A stretch of DNA of 13,963 nucleotides from Acholeplasmatales bacterium (GTDB lineage: Bacteria > Bacillota_I > Bacilli_A > Acholeplasmatales > Anaeroplasmataceae), in assembly GCA_900770055.1 (NCBI GenBank), contig CAAGJD010000130.1, forward strand, positions 1 to 13,963, given 5' to 3'. The notes under the pieces were generated by a model, which did not search any database, had not been told where the DNA came from, and was given only the letters and a program-made list of their open reading frames with translations. This document shows, piece by piece, positions 1 to 5,553 of this stretch (the stretch's first letter is position 1; each line of letters opens with the position of its first letter). The translations under genes were made by a program, and so were the position numbers.

Positions 1-723
1 TGGGGTTCAGATGTATATGATTTTCCTGTGAAGAGTATTTTTCACAAGCTGATTATAAAATATTCCTTATATAAAGCCACATATATTTTATCTACGAGTG
101 GTGAATATTTAGGCTATGTCGTTAATAGTAGCAAAAATGAAAGAATAATTTATTATGGTTGTGCATATACATCACTTGATGATGTTTGTGCGTATTTATT
201 AGCTTTCGGCGAGGTACCTGTTAATTCACATTACTCAACAAGTTCAAGTGGAAAATCATCAGCAATTGCTGATTGGGGAATATATGGTAGAGTAAATTAT
301 AAAGAATTCTCTGGTGATACATCAAAATATCCATATGAGCCATTATTACCTACAATAACTAATATTTATTTCCAAGAAACAGATTTTGCTACTATAGGTG
401 GCTATTCATGTGGAACATATTACGAGGATATTTATAATAATGGTCAAACTATTAAAAGAGGAGCTGCAAGAATAGTATTTACAGCTGATTATGACATTAA
501 AAGCATAGATGAAAGGTATGTTTTTTATACTTATAATCACTATAATGATTTCCAAGAATATTTAAATTATGATGGTGGATTTGGTTTAAGATTTGGTAAT
601 GAATCAGCAGGAAATCCATATTGTAGTTCTAGTAGTGATTATCAATCTAGCTATAATGTGCCAACCTCTTATCCTTCAGTAATATTAAAGGATTTTGAAG
701 CTATAAAAAAATTAATAGATTAA
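1..723 (+). CDS. Barnase-family ribonuclease, 5' end cut by window edge
   Basis: The frame is open to the left edge, so the N-terminus, including any signal peptide, is missing. A GTG at 28 is in frame but has no ribosome binding site and is unlikely to be the start. Counting from that GTG, residues about 47-178 match the barnase fold. A helix DDVCAYLLAFGEVPVN resembles barnase's start. YYEDIY supplies Glu133 (catalytic Glu73 of barnase), RGAARIVF supplies Arg144 and Arg148 (Arg83 and Arg87), and NHYNDF supplies His171 (His102). All four active-site residues are thus present with correct local spacing, so this is probably an active RNase cutting single-stranded RNA. An insertion of about 30 residues and a Ser/Tyr-rich tail of about 50 residues distinguish it from barnase. 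Family members are usually secreted and paired with the inhibitor barstar; no barstar gene is visible here. Family assignment is by motif reading only. Confidence 0.8.
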   Translation, partial: WGSDVYDFPVKSIFHKLIIKYSLYKATYILSTSGEYLGYVVNSSKNERIIYYGCAYTSLDDVCAYLLAFGEVPVNSHYSTSSSGKSSAIADWGIYGRVNYKEFSGDTSKYPYEPLLPTITNIYFQETDFATIGGYSCGTYYEDIYNNGQTIKRGAARIVFTADYDIKSIDERYVFYTYNHYNDFQEYLNYDGGFGLRFGNESAGNPYCSSSSDYQSSYNVPTSYPSVILKDFEAIKKLID

Positions 724-772
724 TTATTCACATAATTTAACACATTTTTTTGGTATTTTTACAAAAAAGTTT

Positions 773-831
773 GGGTATACTATAGGTGTCTTATAAAGAC
801 AGTAACTATCTTATACTCCCTACAAGGATAG
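773..831 (+). ncRNA. Structured intergenic segment with two competing hairpins
   Basis: Hairpin A pairs 773-779 with 812-818, 782-785 with 806-809 and 787-791 with 797-801, giving about 16 pairs with small internal loops. Hairpin B pairs 806-812 with 825-831 (7 pairs). They share bases 806-812, so they cannot form together. An intrinsic terminator follows at 876-909. This arrangement resembles an attenuator or a short non-coding RNA, but no family was recognised and the upstream promoter is unclear. Pairing is by eye. Confidence 0.3.
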
Positions 832-874
832 ATTACTTTTTCATAAGCAAACTATAACTCTCCCAATTAAAGGA

Positions 875-909
875 TAAGGAACAGCTAAAAAGCTGTTCTT
901 TATTCTTTT
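875..909 (+). terminator. Intrinsic terminator upstream of queT promoter
   Basis: An 11-12 bp stem (875-886 with 891-902, one G-T pair) closes an AAAA loop (887-890) and runs into TATTCTTTT. It ends whatever is transcribed from upstream and insulates queT, whose own promoter starts at 913. Confidence 0.8.
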
Positions 910-912
910 AAC

Positions 913-940
913 TTGATTAATTTTTAAAAGTGAGTATAAT
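913..940 (+). promoter_or_regulatory. Sigma-A type promoter for queT
   Basis: TTGATT at 913-918 and a perfect TATAAT at 935-940 are separated by 16 bp. Transcription should begin near 947, only a few bases before the riboswitch stem, so the riboswitch would be the very 5' end of the message. Confidence 0.75.
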
Positions 941-948
941 ATAAAATC

Positions 949-1000
949 GTTGAAGATGTTCCTTGCCTAACCATCTTCGAAAATAAAAAACAAGGAGAAT
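949..1000 (+). promoter_or_regulatory. PreQ1-I riboswitch controlling queT translation
   Basis: P1 is a perfect 7-bp stem, GAAGATG (952-958) with CATCTTC (972-978). Its loop, TTCCTTGCCTAAC (959-971), has the cytosine-rich face typical of the class. After P1 comes an A-rich tail (980-990), then CAAGG (991-995), complementary to CCTTG in the loop (961-965). This is the H-type pseudoknot of the preQ1-I class. The pseudoknot strand overlaps the ribosome binding site AAGGAG (992-997), so binding of preQ1 should hide it and reduce translation. The downstream gene encodes QueT, a family often under preQ1 control, which supports the call independently. Confidence 0.85.
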
Positions 1001-1003
1001 AAA

Positions 1004-1876
1004 ATGAAAAAAATATCAATTCAATTTATTGCGAAATCAGCAATAATTGCTGCACTTTATGCAGCCCTAACATGGCTATTACAGCCAATTTCTTATGGAC
1101 CAATTCAATTTAGAATCTCAGAGATTTTAATGTTATTGGTTGTTTTTAACCCAAAGTATTTAGTAGCACTTATTATCGGTTGCTTTGTCGCAAATATTCC
1201 ATCGCCACTTGGTTGGTATGATATGGTATTTGGAACACTTGCAACAATATTAGCGATACTTCCAATGCTTAAAATAAAAAAGCTTCCTATTGCAGCAATA
1301 TTTCCTGTAATTAGTAATGCTTTAATTGTTTCAATTGAATTAGGATTAGCATTTGATATGTTTGCACCTGAAGCATTTTGGTATAATGTTTTAACAGTAG
1401 GATTAGGAGAAGCTGTTGTATTATATTTAATTGGTATACCTGCAATGCTTTCTATATCAAAAAATGAAGCAGTTTCAAATATTTTAGAATTAGATTGTAA
1501 TAATGTTAAGACTAATAAATTCTTTACATTAGATACTACATTAGGTATAGCATTATCAGTTATTGGAGTAATATTATTTATTGCTTATCCATTATACATG
1601 GTTGGTGATGATAATTATTCAGCATTAGCTTTAGTAGCTAAAGAACCATGGCTAGTGTTATTTGCATTATTACCTTTATTATATTTTTGTGCTCTTATAA
1701 TTAAAAATAAGGCAGTAAAGCTTATATTAGCTTTTGTAACTATTTTAGGATTAATAATACTATTAGTATTAGTTGGTATTAATCATAATGAAGCATTAAG
1801 TAATCCATATTATTATGGATATATAATATATCCTTTATTATTAGGATTATTAATATTTAAAAACACTAAACAATAA
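1004..1876 (+). CDS. queT: QueT queuosine-precursor transporter, ECF S-component, with C-terminal extension
   Basis: Integral membrane substrate-binding subunit that works with the shared ECF energizing module to import a queuosine precursor such as preQ1 or queuine. Residues 1-150 carry the QueT signatures YGPIQFRISE (31-40), GCFVAN (59-64), WYDMVFGTLAT (71-81), the P..SN turn near 101-105 and GLGEAVVLYLIG (133-144). QueT proteins are usually about 160-180 residues, whereas this one has 290. After a hydrophilic linker (about 150-176) there are four more hydrophobic segments, about 178-197, 214-233, 237-258 and 270-285, which I do not recognise. Neither a second domain start nor a frameshift is visible, so this is a genuine fusion or extension. 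ATG 1004 follows AAGGAG at 992-997. The gene is monocistronic, with its own promoter, riboswitch and terminator. Confidence 0.9.
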   Translation: MKKISIQFIAKSAIIAALYAALTWLLQPISYGPIQFRISEILMLLVVFNPKYLVALIIGCFVANIPSPLGWYDMVFGTLATILAILPMLKIKKLPIAAIFPVISNALIVSIELGLAFDMFAPEAFWYNVLTVGLGEAVVLYLIGIPAMLSISKNEAVSNILELDCNNVKTNKFFTLDTTLGIALSVIGVILFIAYPLYMVGDDNYSALALVAKEPWLVLFALLPLLYFCALIIKNKAVKLILAFVTILGLIILLVLVGINHNEALSNPYYYGYIIYPLLLGLLIFKNTKQ

Positions 1877-1881
1877 AAATT

Positions 1882-1916
1882 ATAAATGAGGATTAGGCAC
1901 CTCATTTATTTTTTTC
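1882..1916 (+). terminator. Intrinsic terminator of queT
   Basis: A perfect 10-bp stem, ATAAATGAGG (1882-1891) with CCTCATTTAT (1900-1909), has an 8-nt loop and is followed directly by a run of six T. It begins 6 bp after the queT stop codon. Confidence 0.9.
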
Positions 1917-1927
1917 TAATTTTGTAT

Positions 1928-1945
1928 TATAATAAACGAGAGGTG
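1928..1945 (+). promoter_or_regulatory. Minus-10 box and ribosome binding site of yggS
   Basis: TATAAT at 1928-1933 follows the queT terminator closely; no good -35 is seen, as its place falls inside the terminator's T-rich arm. AGAGGTG at 1939-1945 lies 7 bp before ATG 1953. A start at about 1940 would give an almost leaderless message, so the promoter call is moderate. Confidence 0.5.
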
Positions 1946-1952
1946 AATTATC

Positions 1953-2591
1953 ATGAGGCTTAGAGAAGACATTAAAGGCTTTTTATCAACTTTACCAAAA
2001 GATGTTACAGTTGTTGCCGCAACAAAATATGTTACAGCAAATGAAATGGTTGATTTACTTAATAATGGTGTAAATAATTTTGGCGAAAATAGAGTAGATG
2101 CTTTCCTTAATAAATATGAAGAATTAAAGGAATATGACATTAATTGGCATTTTATTGGTCATCTTCAAAGAAATAAAGCAAAAGATGTTATTAATAAAAT
2201 AGATTTTCTTCATTCTTTAGATTCTATAGCTTTAGCTAAAATAATCGACTCTAAAAGAGAAAAGCCACTTGATTGCTTCATCGAGGTATCAATTAATTTA
2301 GAAGAAAATAAAAATGGTGTAAGCTATTTAGAAATAGATAATTTTATTAGTGAAGTATTAAAGCTTAAGAATATTAACATTATCGGCTTAATGATGATGG
2401 CGATAAAAAATTCAGATAATGATGATTTAAGATTACAATTTAGAAAGCTTAAGGAATTAAAAGATAGATTAGAGCGTGACTATAATATTAAACTTCCATA
2501 TTTATCTATGGGTATGAGCGATGATTATAAAGAAGCTATAATTGAGGGAGCTACTCACGTTAGATTAGGTAGGATCTTATGGAGGAGCTAG
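1953..2591 (+). CDS. yggS: YggS/YlmE family PLP homeostasis protein
   Basis: Cytosolic PLP-binding protein of the alanine-racemase-like barrel fold (PROSC family), thought to buffer or deliver pyridoxal phosphate and not to be a conventional enzyme. Visible signatures are VAATKY with the PLP-binding lysine at residue 25, FGENRV, WHFIGHLQRNK, and the phosphate-binding end LSMGMSDDYKEAI followed by GATHVRLGRILW. The 212 residues are slightly fewer than usual (about 220-235) because the N-terminal helix is short, but all core motifs are intact. In Bacillus this gene (ylmE) sits with sepF, ylmG and ylmH beside the division genes. Here it is followed directly by ylmH, whose start lies 13 bp inside this gene, so translational coupling is likely. 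Confidence 0.93.
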   Translation: MRLREDIKGFLSTLPKDVTVVAATKYVTANEMVDLLNNGVNNFGENRVDAFLNKYEELKEYDINWHFIGHLQRNKAKDVINKIDFLHSLDSIALAKIIDSKREKPLDCFIEVSINLEENKNGVSYLEIDNFISEVLKLKNINIIGLMMMAIKNSDNDDLRLQFRKLKELKDRLERDYNIKLPYLSMGMSDDYKEAIIEGATHVRLGRILWRS

Positions 2592-3316
2592 AGCTTTTTA
2601 ATAAAAGATTAGAATCACTTATTTCTAGAGCCTATGAGGGAGTTTTGTGTCTTTTGCCATTTTTAGATGAGACACAGGTAGCTTTAGTTAAGGAACAATT
2701 AAAATGGCATAATGAAATTAAAGCTTCGTTTAATGGTGGAATTATTAATGCTGATAGACTAAGATGTGTAATAGCACCTAGTGATTACAAAGCAGATTTT
2801 AAAATTGTAGTTTATAAGATAATCTATAATAAAAAATATTATACGATATCACATAGAAGCATATTAGGCTCTTTAATGTCACTAGGTATTAAAAGAGAAG
2901 TCTTAGGTGATATTGTAATAGACGATGATAAATTTGCTTATTTTGCTTGTCAAAGAGAAATTAGTGAGTTTTTACTTCAAGAATTCAAATATATTGGTAA
3001 AGCACCAATAGAATTAGAAGAATGTCAAGAAAAAATAGAAAATGTTATTAAATATGAAGAAAAAATGTATTTTATTTCTTCATTAAGATTAGATGCAGTT
3101 ATAGCTATAGCATTTTCTATTTCAAGAAGTGTTGCCTTAGATTTTATTAAAAATGGCTTTGTTTTTGTAAATTATCTATTAAATCAAAATCCTAGTCATA
3201 GAATATTACTTAATGATATAATAAGTGTAAGACATAAGGGAAAAATTAAAATTTTAAGTATTGATGGTACTACTAAAAGTGGTAGGATTTGTGTAAAAAT
3301 TGGAAAAAGGGTGTAG
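2579..3316 (+). CDS. ylmH: YlmH family S4-domain RNA-binding protein
   Basis: Cytosolic RNA-binding protein associated with ribosomes; in Bacillus, YlmH has been linked to rescue of stalled large ribosomal subunits. The N-terminal two thirds contain HRSILGSLMSLGIKREVLGDI (92-112 region), a hallmark of YlmH. Residues about 167-232 form the S4 domain: SSLRLDAVIAIAFSISRS, IKNGFVFVN, and NDIISVRHKGKIKI. The 245 residues are near the usual length (about 255-260). ATG 2579 overlaps the end of yggS by 13 bp, and AGGTAGG at 2567-2573 serves as binding site. The gene ends at TAG 3314, and the last codons hold the ribosome binding site of mtnN. sepF and ylmG, which separate ylmE and ylmH in Bacillus, are absent. 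Confidence 0.9.
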   Translation: MEELELFNKRLESLISRAYEGVLCLLPFLDETQVALVKEQLKWHNEIKASFNGGIINADRLRCVIAPSDYKADFKIVVYKIIYNKKYYTISHRSILGSLMSLGIKREVLGDIVIDDDKFAYFACQREISEFLLQEFKYIGKAPIELEECQEKIENVIKYEEKMYFISSLRLDAVIAIAFSISRSVALDFIKNGFVFVNYLLNQNPSHRILLNDIISVRHKGKIKILSIDGTTKSGRICVKIGKRV

Positions 3317-3321
3317 ATATC

Positions 3322-4005
3322 ATGAGAAAAATTGGAATTATTGCAGCTATGGAACCAGAAATGCTAATGCTAAAGGAAGCAATTGATAATATAATAGAAG
3401 AAAGTATTTTAGGTATTTTATTTTTTAAAGGTAAAATTGGAAATAATGAAGTAGTATTATCACTTTGTGGAGTTGGTAAGGTTAATGCTTCTATGGCAAC
3501 AACTATTTTAATTAATAATTATAGCTGCGATTTAATCATTAATACAGGTATTGCTGGTGGTATTAGTCCTTTAAAGCCTAAGGATGTAGTTTTAGCAAAT
3601 TCACTAATGTATCATGATTTTGATACAACTATTTTTGGCTATGAATATGGACAGGTACCTGGTATGCCTAAATATTTTAATGCATCTAAAGAAGCATTAG
3701 AATTAGTAAAAGCTGCTTTAAATGATTTAGGTATTAGCTATACTGAAGGCTTAGTATACAGTGGTGATCAATTTGTTTCATCACTTGAGGCTCTTAAAAA
3801 TGTTGGAAATAACGCACTTGCTGTTGAGATGGAGGGTGCTGCAATTGCTCATGTATGTGTAAAGGCTAAGGTTGATTTTATTGTTTTACGCTATATTTCT
3901 GATATTATTGGAGCTAAGAGTCAAATTAATGATTATTTATCCTTTGAAAAGGAAATGGCTCAAAGAAGTGCTAATATTACTCTAAAATTAATGCATAAAA
4001 TTTAA
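3322..4005 (+). CDS. mtnN: 5'-methylthioadenosine/S-adenosylhomocysteine nucleosidase
   Basis: Cytosolic enzyme that cleaves adenine from methylthioadenosine and S-adenosylhomocysteine, recycling the by-products of SAM use. Residues visible from ATG 3322 are Glu13 in AAMEPEM, GVGKVNA (50-56), INTGIAGG (73-80), YHDFD and FGYEYGQVPG (105-114), SGDQF (147-151), AVEMEGAAIAHVC (167-179, with ribose-binding Met170 and Glu171) and the catalytic Asp194 in YISD. Length 227 matches the family. An in-frame ATG at 3289 would add 11 residues, but it lies inside ylmH and has no ribosome binding site; ATG 3322 has AAGGGTG at 3307-3313 with 8-bp spacing and begins with the typical MRKIGIIAAME. It is probably co-transcribed with yggS and ylmH. 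Confidence 0.95.
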   Translation: MRKIGIIAAMEPEMLMLKEAIDNIIEESILGILFFKGKIGNNEVVLSLCGVGKVNASMATTILINNYSCDLIINTGIAGGISPLKPKDVVLANSLMYHDFDTTIFGYEYGQVPGMPKYFNASKEALELVKAALNDLGISYTEGLVYSGDQFVSSLEALKNVGNNALAVEMEGAAIAHVCVKAKVDFIVLRYISDIIGAKSQINDYLSFEKEMAQRSANITLKLMHKI

Positions 4006-4018
4006 ATAGTAGTAAATA

Positions 4019-4064
4019 ATAAGGATGGTGAGAAAAAATGCTTTTAGCCATCCTTATATTTTTG
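4019..4064 (+). promoter_or_regulatory. Terminator-like hairpin enclosing the next gene's start site
   Basis: ATAAGGATGG (4019-4028) pairs perfectly with CCATCCTTAT (4048-4057), 10 bp, followed by ATTTTTGTTGTTG. The 19-nt loop contains part of the ribosome binding site (GGTGAG, 4027-4032) and the ATG at 4038. The element may end mtnN transcription in part, or may hide the start site of the ytfI-like gene until melted. The pairing is seen; the role is inferred. The loop is long and the T tract interrupted, so termination may be weak. Confidence 0.55.
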
Positions 4065-4511
4065 TTGTTGATATTGATATTATCTCTTAATATACATATT
4101 TATTTAGTAAGTAGAAATGATACGATTAAGTTATATGTAAAAATAGCTAAGCTTAGCTTTAATGTCCCCTATCAAAAGTTATTAATTAATGAAGGCTCTG
4201 GTAACAGTATTATTAAAATAAAGCATAAAAAACTCATCTTAAATATATTATCTCGTAGCACTATAGATCATATTTATATCGCAAAATATACTAACAAAGA
4301 CATAAGAGTTTCCCCACTAGTAAACGCAATGTTTTTATTATTTTCTAATTTGCTTGTTAGTATATTACACTGTCGCAGTAGGCATGTTAACACTAAAGAC
4401 CTAAGACTTGAATATGCAGCTAGCTACGAGAACATCGATTATTATTTTGCTGCCCATTTAGATATTATAAGTCTAATTTGGGCAGCAATTAAATCAATAG
4501 GAGGAAAATAA
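4038..4511 (+). CDS. YtfI-like (DUF2953-type) membrane-anchored protein
   Basis: A 157-residue protein with a strong N-terminal membrane segment (about 2-24, nearly all Leu/Ile) and a second hydrophobic stretch at about 93-110. No enzyme motif is seen. It lies directly before ytfJ, separated by 2 bp, exactly where ytfI (DUF2953) sits in Bacillus and its relatives, and its lone N-terminal anchor and polar body fit that family. It is shorter than typical DUF2953 proteins (about 200-230 residues), and the sequence match is weak, so the assignment rests mainly on position. Its start codon lies in the loop of a 10-bp hairpin. Its 3' end carries the AGGAGG that serves ytfJ. Function unknown. Confidence 0.55.
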   Translation: MLLAILIFLLLILILSLNIHIYLVSRNDTIKLYVKIAKLSFNVPYQKLLINEGSGNSIIKIKHKKLILNILSRSTIDHIYIAKYTNKDIRVSPLVNAMFLLFSNLLVSILHCRSRHVNTKDLRLEYAASYENIDYYFAAHLDIISLIWAAIKSIGGK

Positions 4512-4513
4512 TT

Positions 4514-4894
4514 ATGCATCCGATAAATGGATTACTTGAGGTTAGTATGTCATCATTAAAGGAAATGATAGAGGCTAATACAATAATTGGTACACCAATA
4601 TGCTATAATGATTCAACAATTATCCCTGTTTCTAGGGCTCATTTAGGCTTTGTATCAGGTGGTGCTGATATTAAACCTAATTCCAATAAAGAGGATCCTT
4701 TATTTGGTGGTGGTACAGGTGGAGGATTATCATTAACACCGATAGCATTTTTAGTTATTTCAAAAGATAAAATTGAGCTTTTAGCAATTGATACTAGTAC
4801 ACATATTTCAGAAAAAATAATTGATGGAGCTATTTCTTCAATTGATAAAATAACAACACTATTTAAAAATAATGCTCCTATAGAAAAAATATAA
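4514..4894 (+). CDS. ytfJ: YtfJ/GerW family protein
   Basis: Small protein related to Bacillus YtfJ (GerW), which is made in the forespore and needed for normal spore germination; homologues also occur in non-spore-formers, so this does not prove sporulation. Family signatures are HPINGLLEVSMSSLKEMIE (2-20), NTIIGTPI (22-29), a GFVSGGADIK segment, and the glycine-rich FGGGTGGGLSLTPIAFLVI (64-82). The C-terminal STHISEKIID helix region also matches. Length 126 is slightly below the Bacillus protein (about 150) because the linker before the glycine-rich motif is shorter. ATG 4514 has a perfect AGGAGG at 4499-4504 inside the end of the preceding gene, so the two genes form a coupled pair. A strong terminator begins at its stop codon. 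Confidence 0.9.
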   Translation: MHPINGLLEVSMSSLKEMIEANTIIGTPICYNDSTIIPVSRAHLGFVSGGADIKPNSNKEDPLFGGGTGGGLSLTPIAFLVISKDKIELLAIDTSTHISEKIIDGAISSIDKITTLFKNNAPIEKI

Positions 4895-4928
4895 AATAAA
4901 GCCATTATTTGAAATGGCTTTATTTTAT
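4891..4928. terminator. Strong symmetric terminator after ytfJ
   Basis: The stem runs 4891-4906 with 4913-4928 (16 bp, core AAAGCCATT with AATGGCTTT) around a 6-nt loop at 4907-4912. A-rich and T-rich arms make it work in either direction. It starts inside the ytfJ stop codon and contains the -35 box of the rnhA promoter. Confidence 0.9.
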
Positions 4929-4936
4929 AGTATAAT
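4909..4936 (+). promoter_or_regulatory. Promoter of rnhA, overlapping the ytfJ terminator
   Basis: TTGAAA (4909-4914) and TATAAT (4931-4936) have a 16-bp spacer. The -35 lies in the loop and 3' arm of the terminator. The ribosome binding site AGGAG at 4943-4947 precedes ATG 4957 by 9 bp, so the leader would be very short. Confidence 0.7.
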
Positions 4937-4956
4937 TGTTATAGGAGTGTGATGTT

Positions 4957-5535
4957 ATGAAATATTACGCAATTAAGGCTGATGGAATTAATACTATTGT
5001 CTCATCCTGGGAAGAAGCTCAAAATATAATGAAGGGCCTTAAAAATATCAAGCATAAATCATTTTCAAATATTAATGACGCTCAAGCTTTTTTAGATAAC
5101 TCTGACACAGCTACTAGCACTTTAGGACCTACTGCATATATTGATGGTTCATTCAATTCAAAAACTAATGAATACTCCTTTGGAGGAGTGCTTATTATAG
5201 ATGGTAAGGAATATTGTTTTAAAAAGAAATATGAAGAAGATGAATATTCTTCATTTCGTAATGTTGCAGGAGAAATAAAGGGAGCTGGCTATATTATTAA
5301 TTACTGCATTAATAATAATATAAAGGAATTACATTTATATTATGACTACAAAGGTATTGAACAGTGGTATAATGGTGGTTGGAAAGCAAACACTAAAATA
5401 GCTATAGAATATACAAAATTTAGAGATTATGCTATTAATAAAATTAATGTAATTTTCCACAAGGTTAAAAGTCATACAAATAATCATTATAATGATTTAG
5501 CAGATAAGCTAGCAAAAGAAGCACTAGGTATTTAG
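4957..5535 (+). CDS. rnhA: Ribonuclease HI with N-terminal hybrid-binding domain
   Basis: Cytosolic nuclease that cuts the RNA strand of RNA-DNA hybrids, removing R-loops and primers. Residues 1-46 form the small hybrid-binding (viroplasmin-like) domain: YYAIKADG, the SWEEAQNIMKG helix, KHKSF and INDAQAFL. After a short linker, residues about 58-191 form the catalytic domain: Asp63 in YIDGSF, Glu106 in GEIKGA, Asp130 in YYDYKGIEQW, His173 in KVKSHT and Asp180 in YNDLADKLAKEAL. All metal-binding acids are present, so it should be active. The 192 residues are normal for this two-domain architecture. It has its own promoter. The end of the gene lies in a perfect palindrome and overlaps the end of the opposing MurE-like gene by 12 bp. 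Confidence 0.95.
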   Translation: MKYYAIKADGINTIVSSWEEAQNIMKGLKNIKHKSFSNINDAQAFLDNSDTATSTLGPTAYIDGSFNSKTNEYSFGGVLIIDGKEYCFKKKYEEDEYSSFRNVAGEIKGAGYIINYCINNNIKELHLYYDYKGIEQWYNGGWKANTKIAIEYTKFRDYAINKINVIFHKVKSHTNNHYNDLADKLAKEALGI

Positions 5536-5553
5536 TGCTTCTTTTGCTATTTT
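5510..5553. terminator. Two-way terminator palindrome shared by the ends of rnhA and the MurE-like gene
   Basis: The arms 5510-5526 and 5533-5549 are a perfect 17-bp inverted repeat with a 6-nt loop. The GC-richer core GAAGCACTA with TAGTGCTTC is bordered by AAAA and TTTT in the arms, giving a U tract on either transcript. Both stop codons lie within it: TAG 5533-5535 for rnhA, and TAG read from 5526 to 5524 for the ligase gene. Confidence 0.85.

Noticed and set aside
720..752. Possible terminator after the barnase-type gene: TTAATTAT with ATAATTTAA, then a T run
   Set aside because: The stem is entirely A-T and has a bulge, so it is too weak to call.
1916..2140. Reverse-strand ORF of 74 codons opposite yggS
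   Set aside because: Shadow of yggS, whose motifs are unambiguous; no family features or ribosome binding site.
4639..4905. Reverse-strand ORF opposite ytfJ
   Set aside because: Antisense of a clear GerW-family gene and its terminator; low-complexity product.
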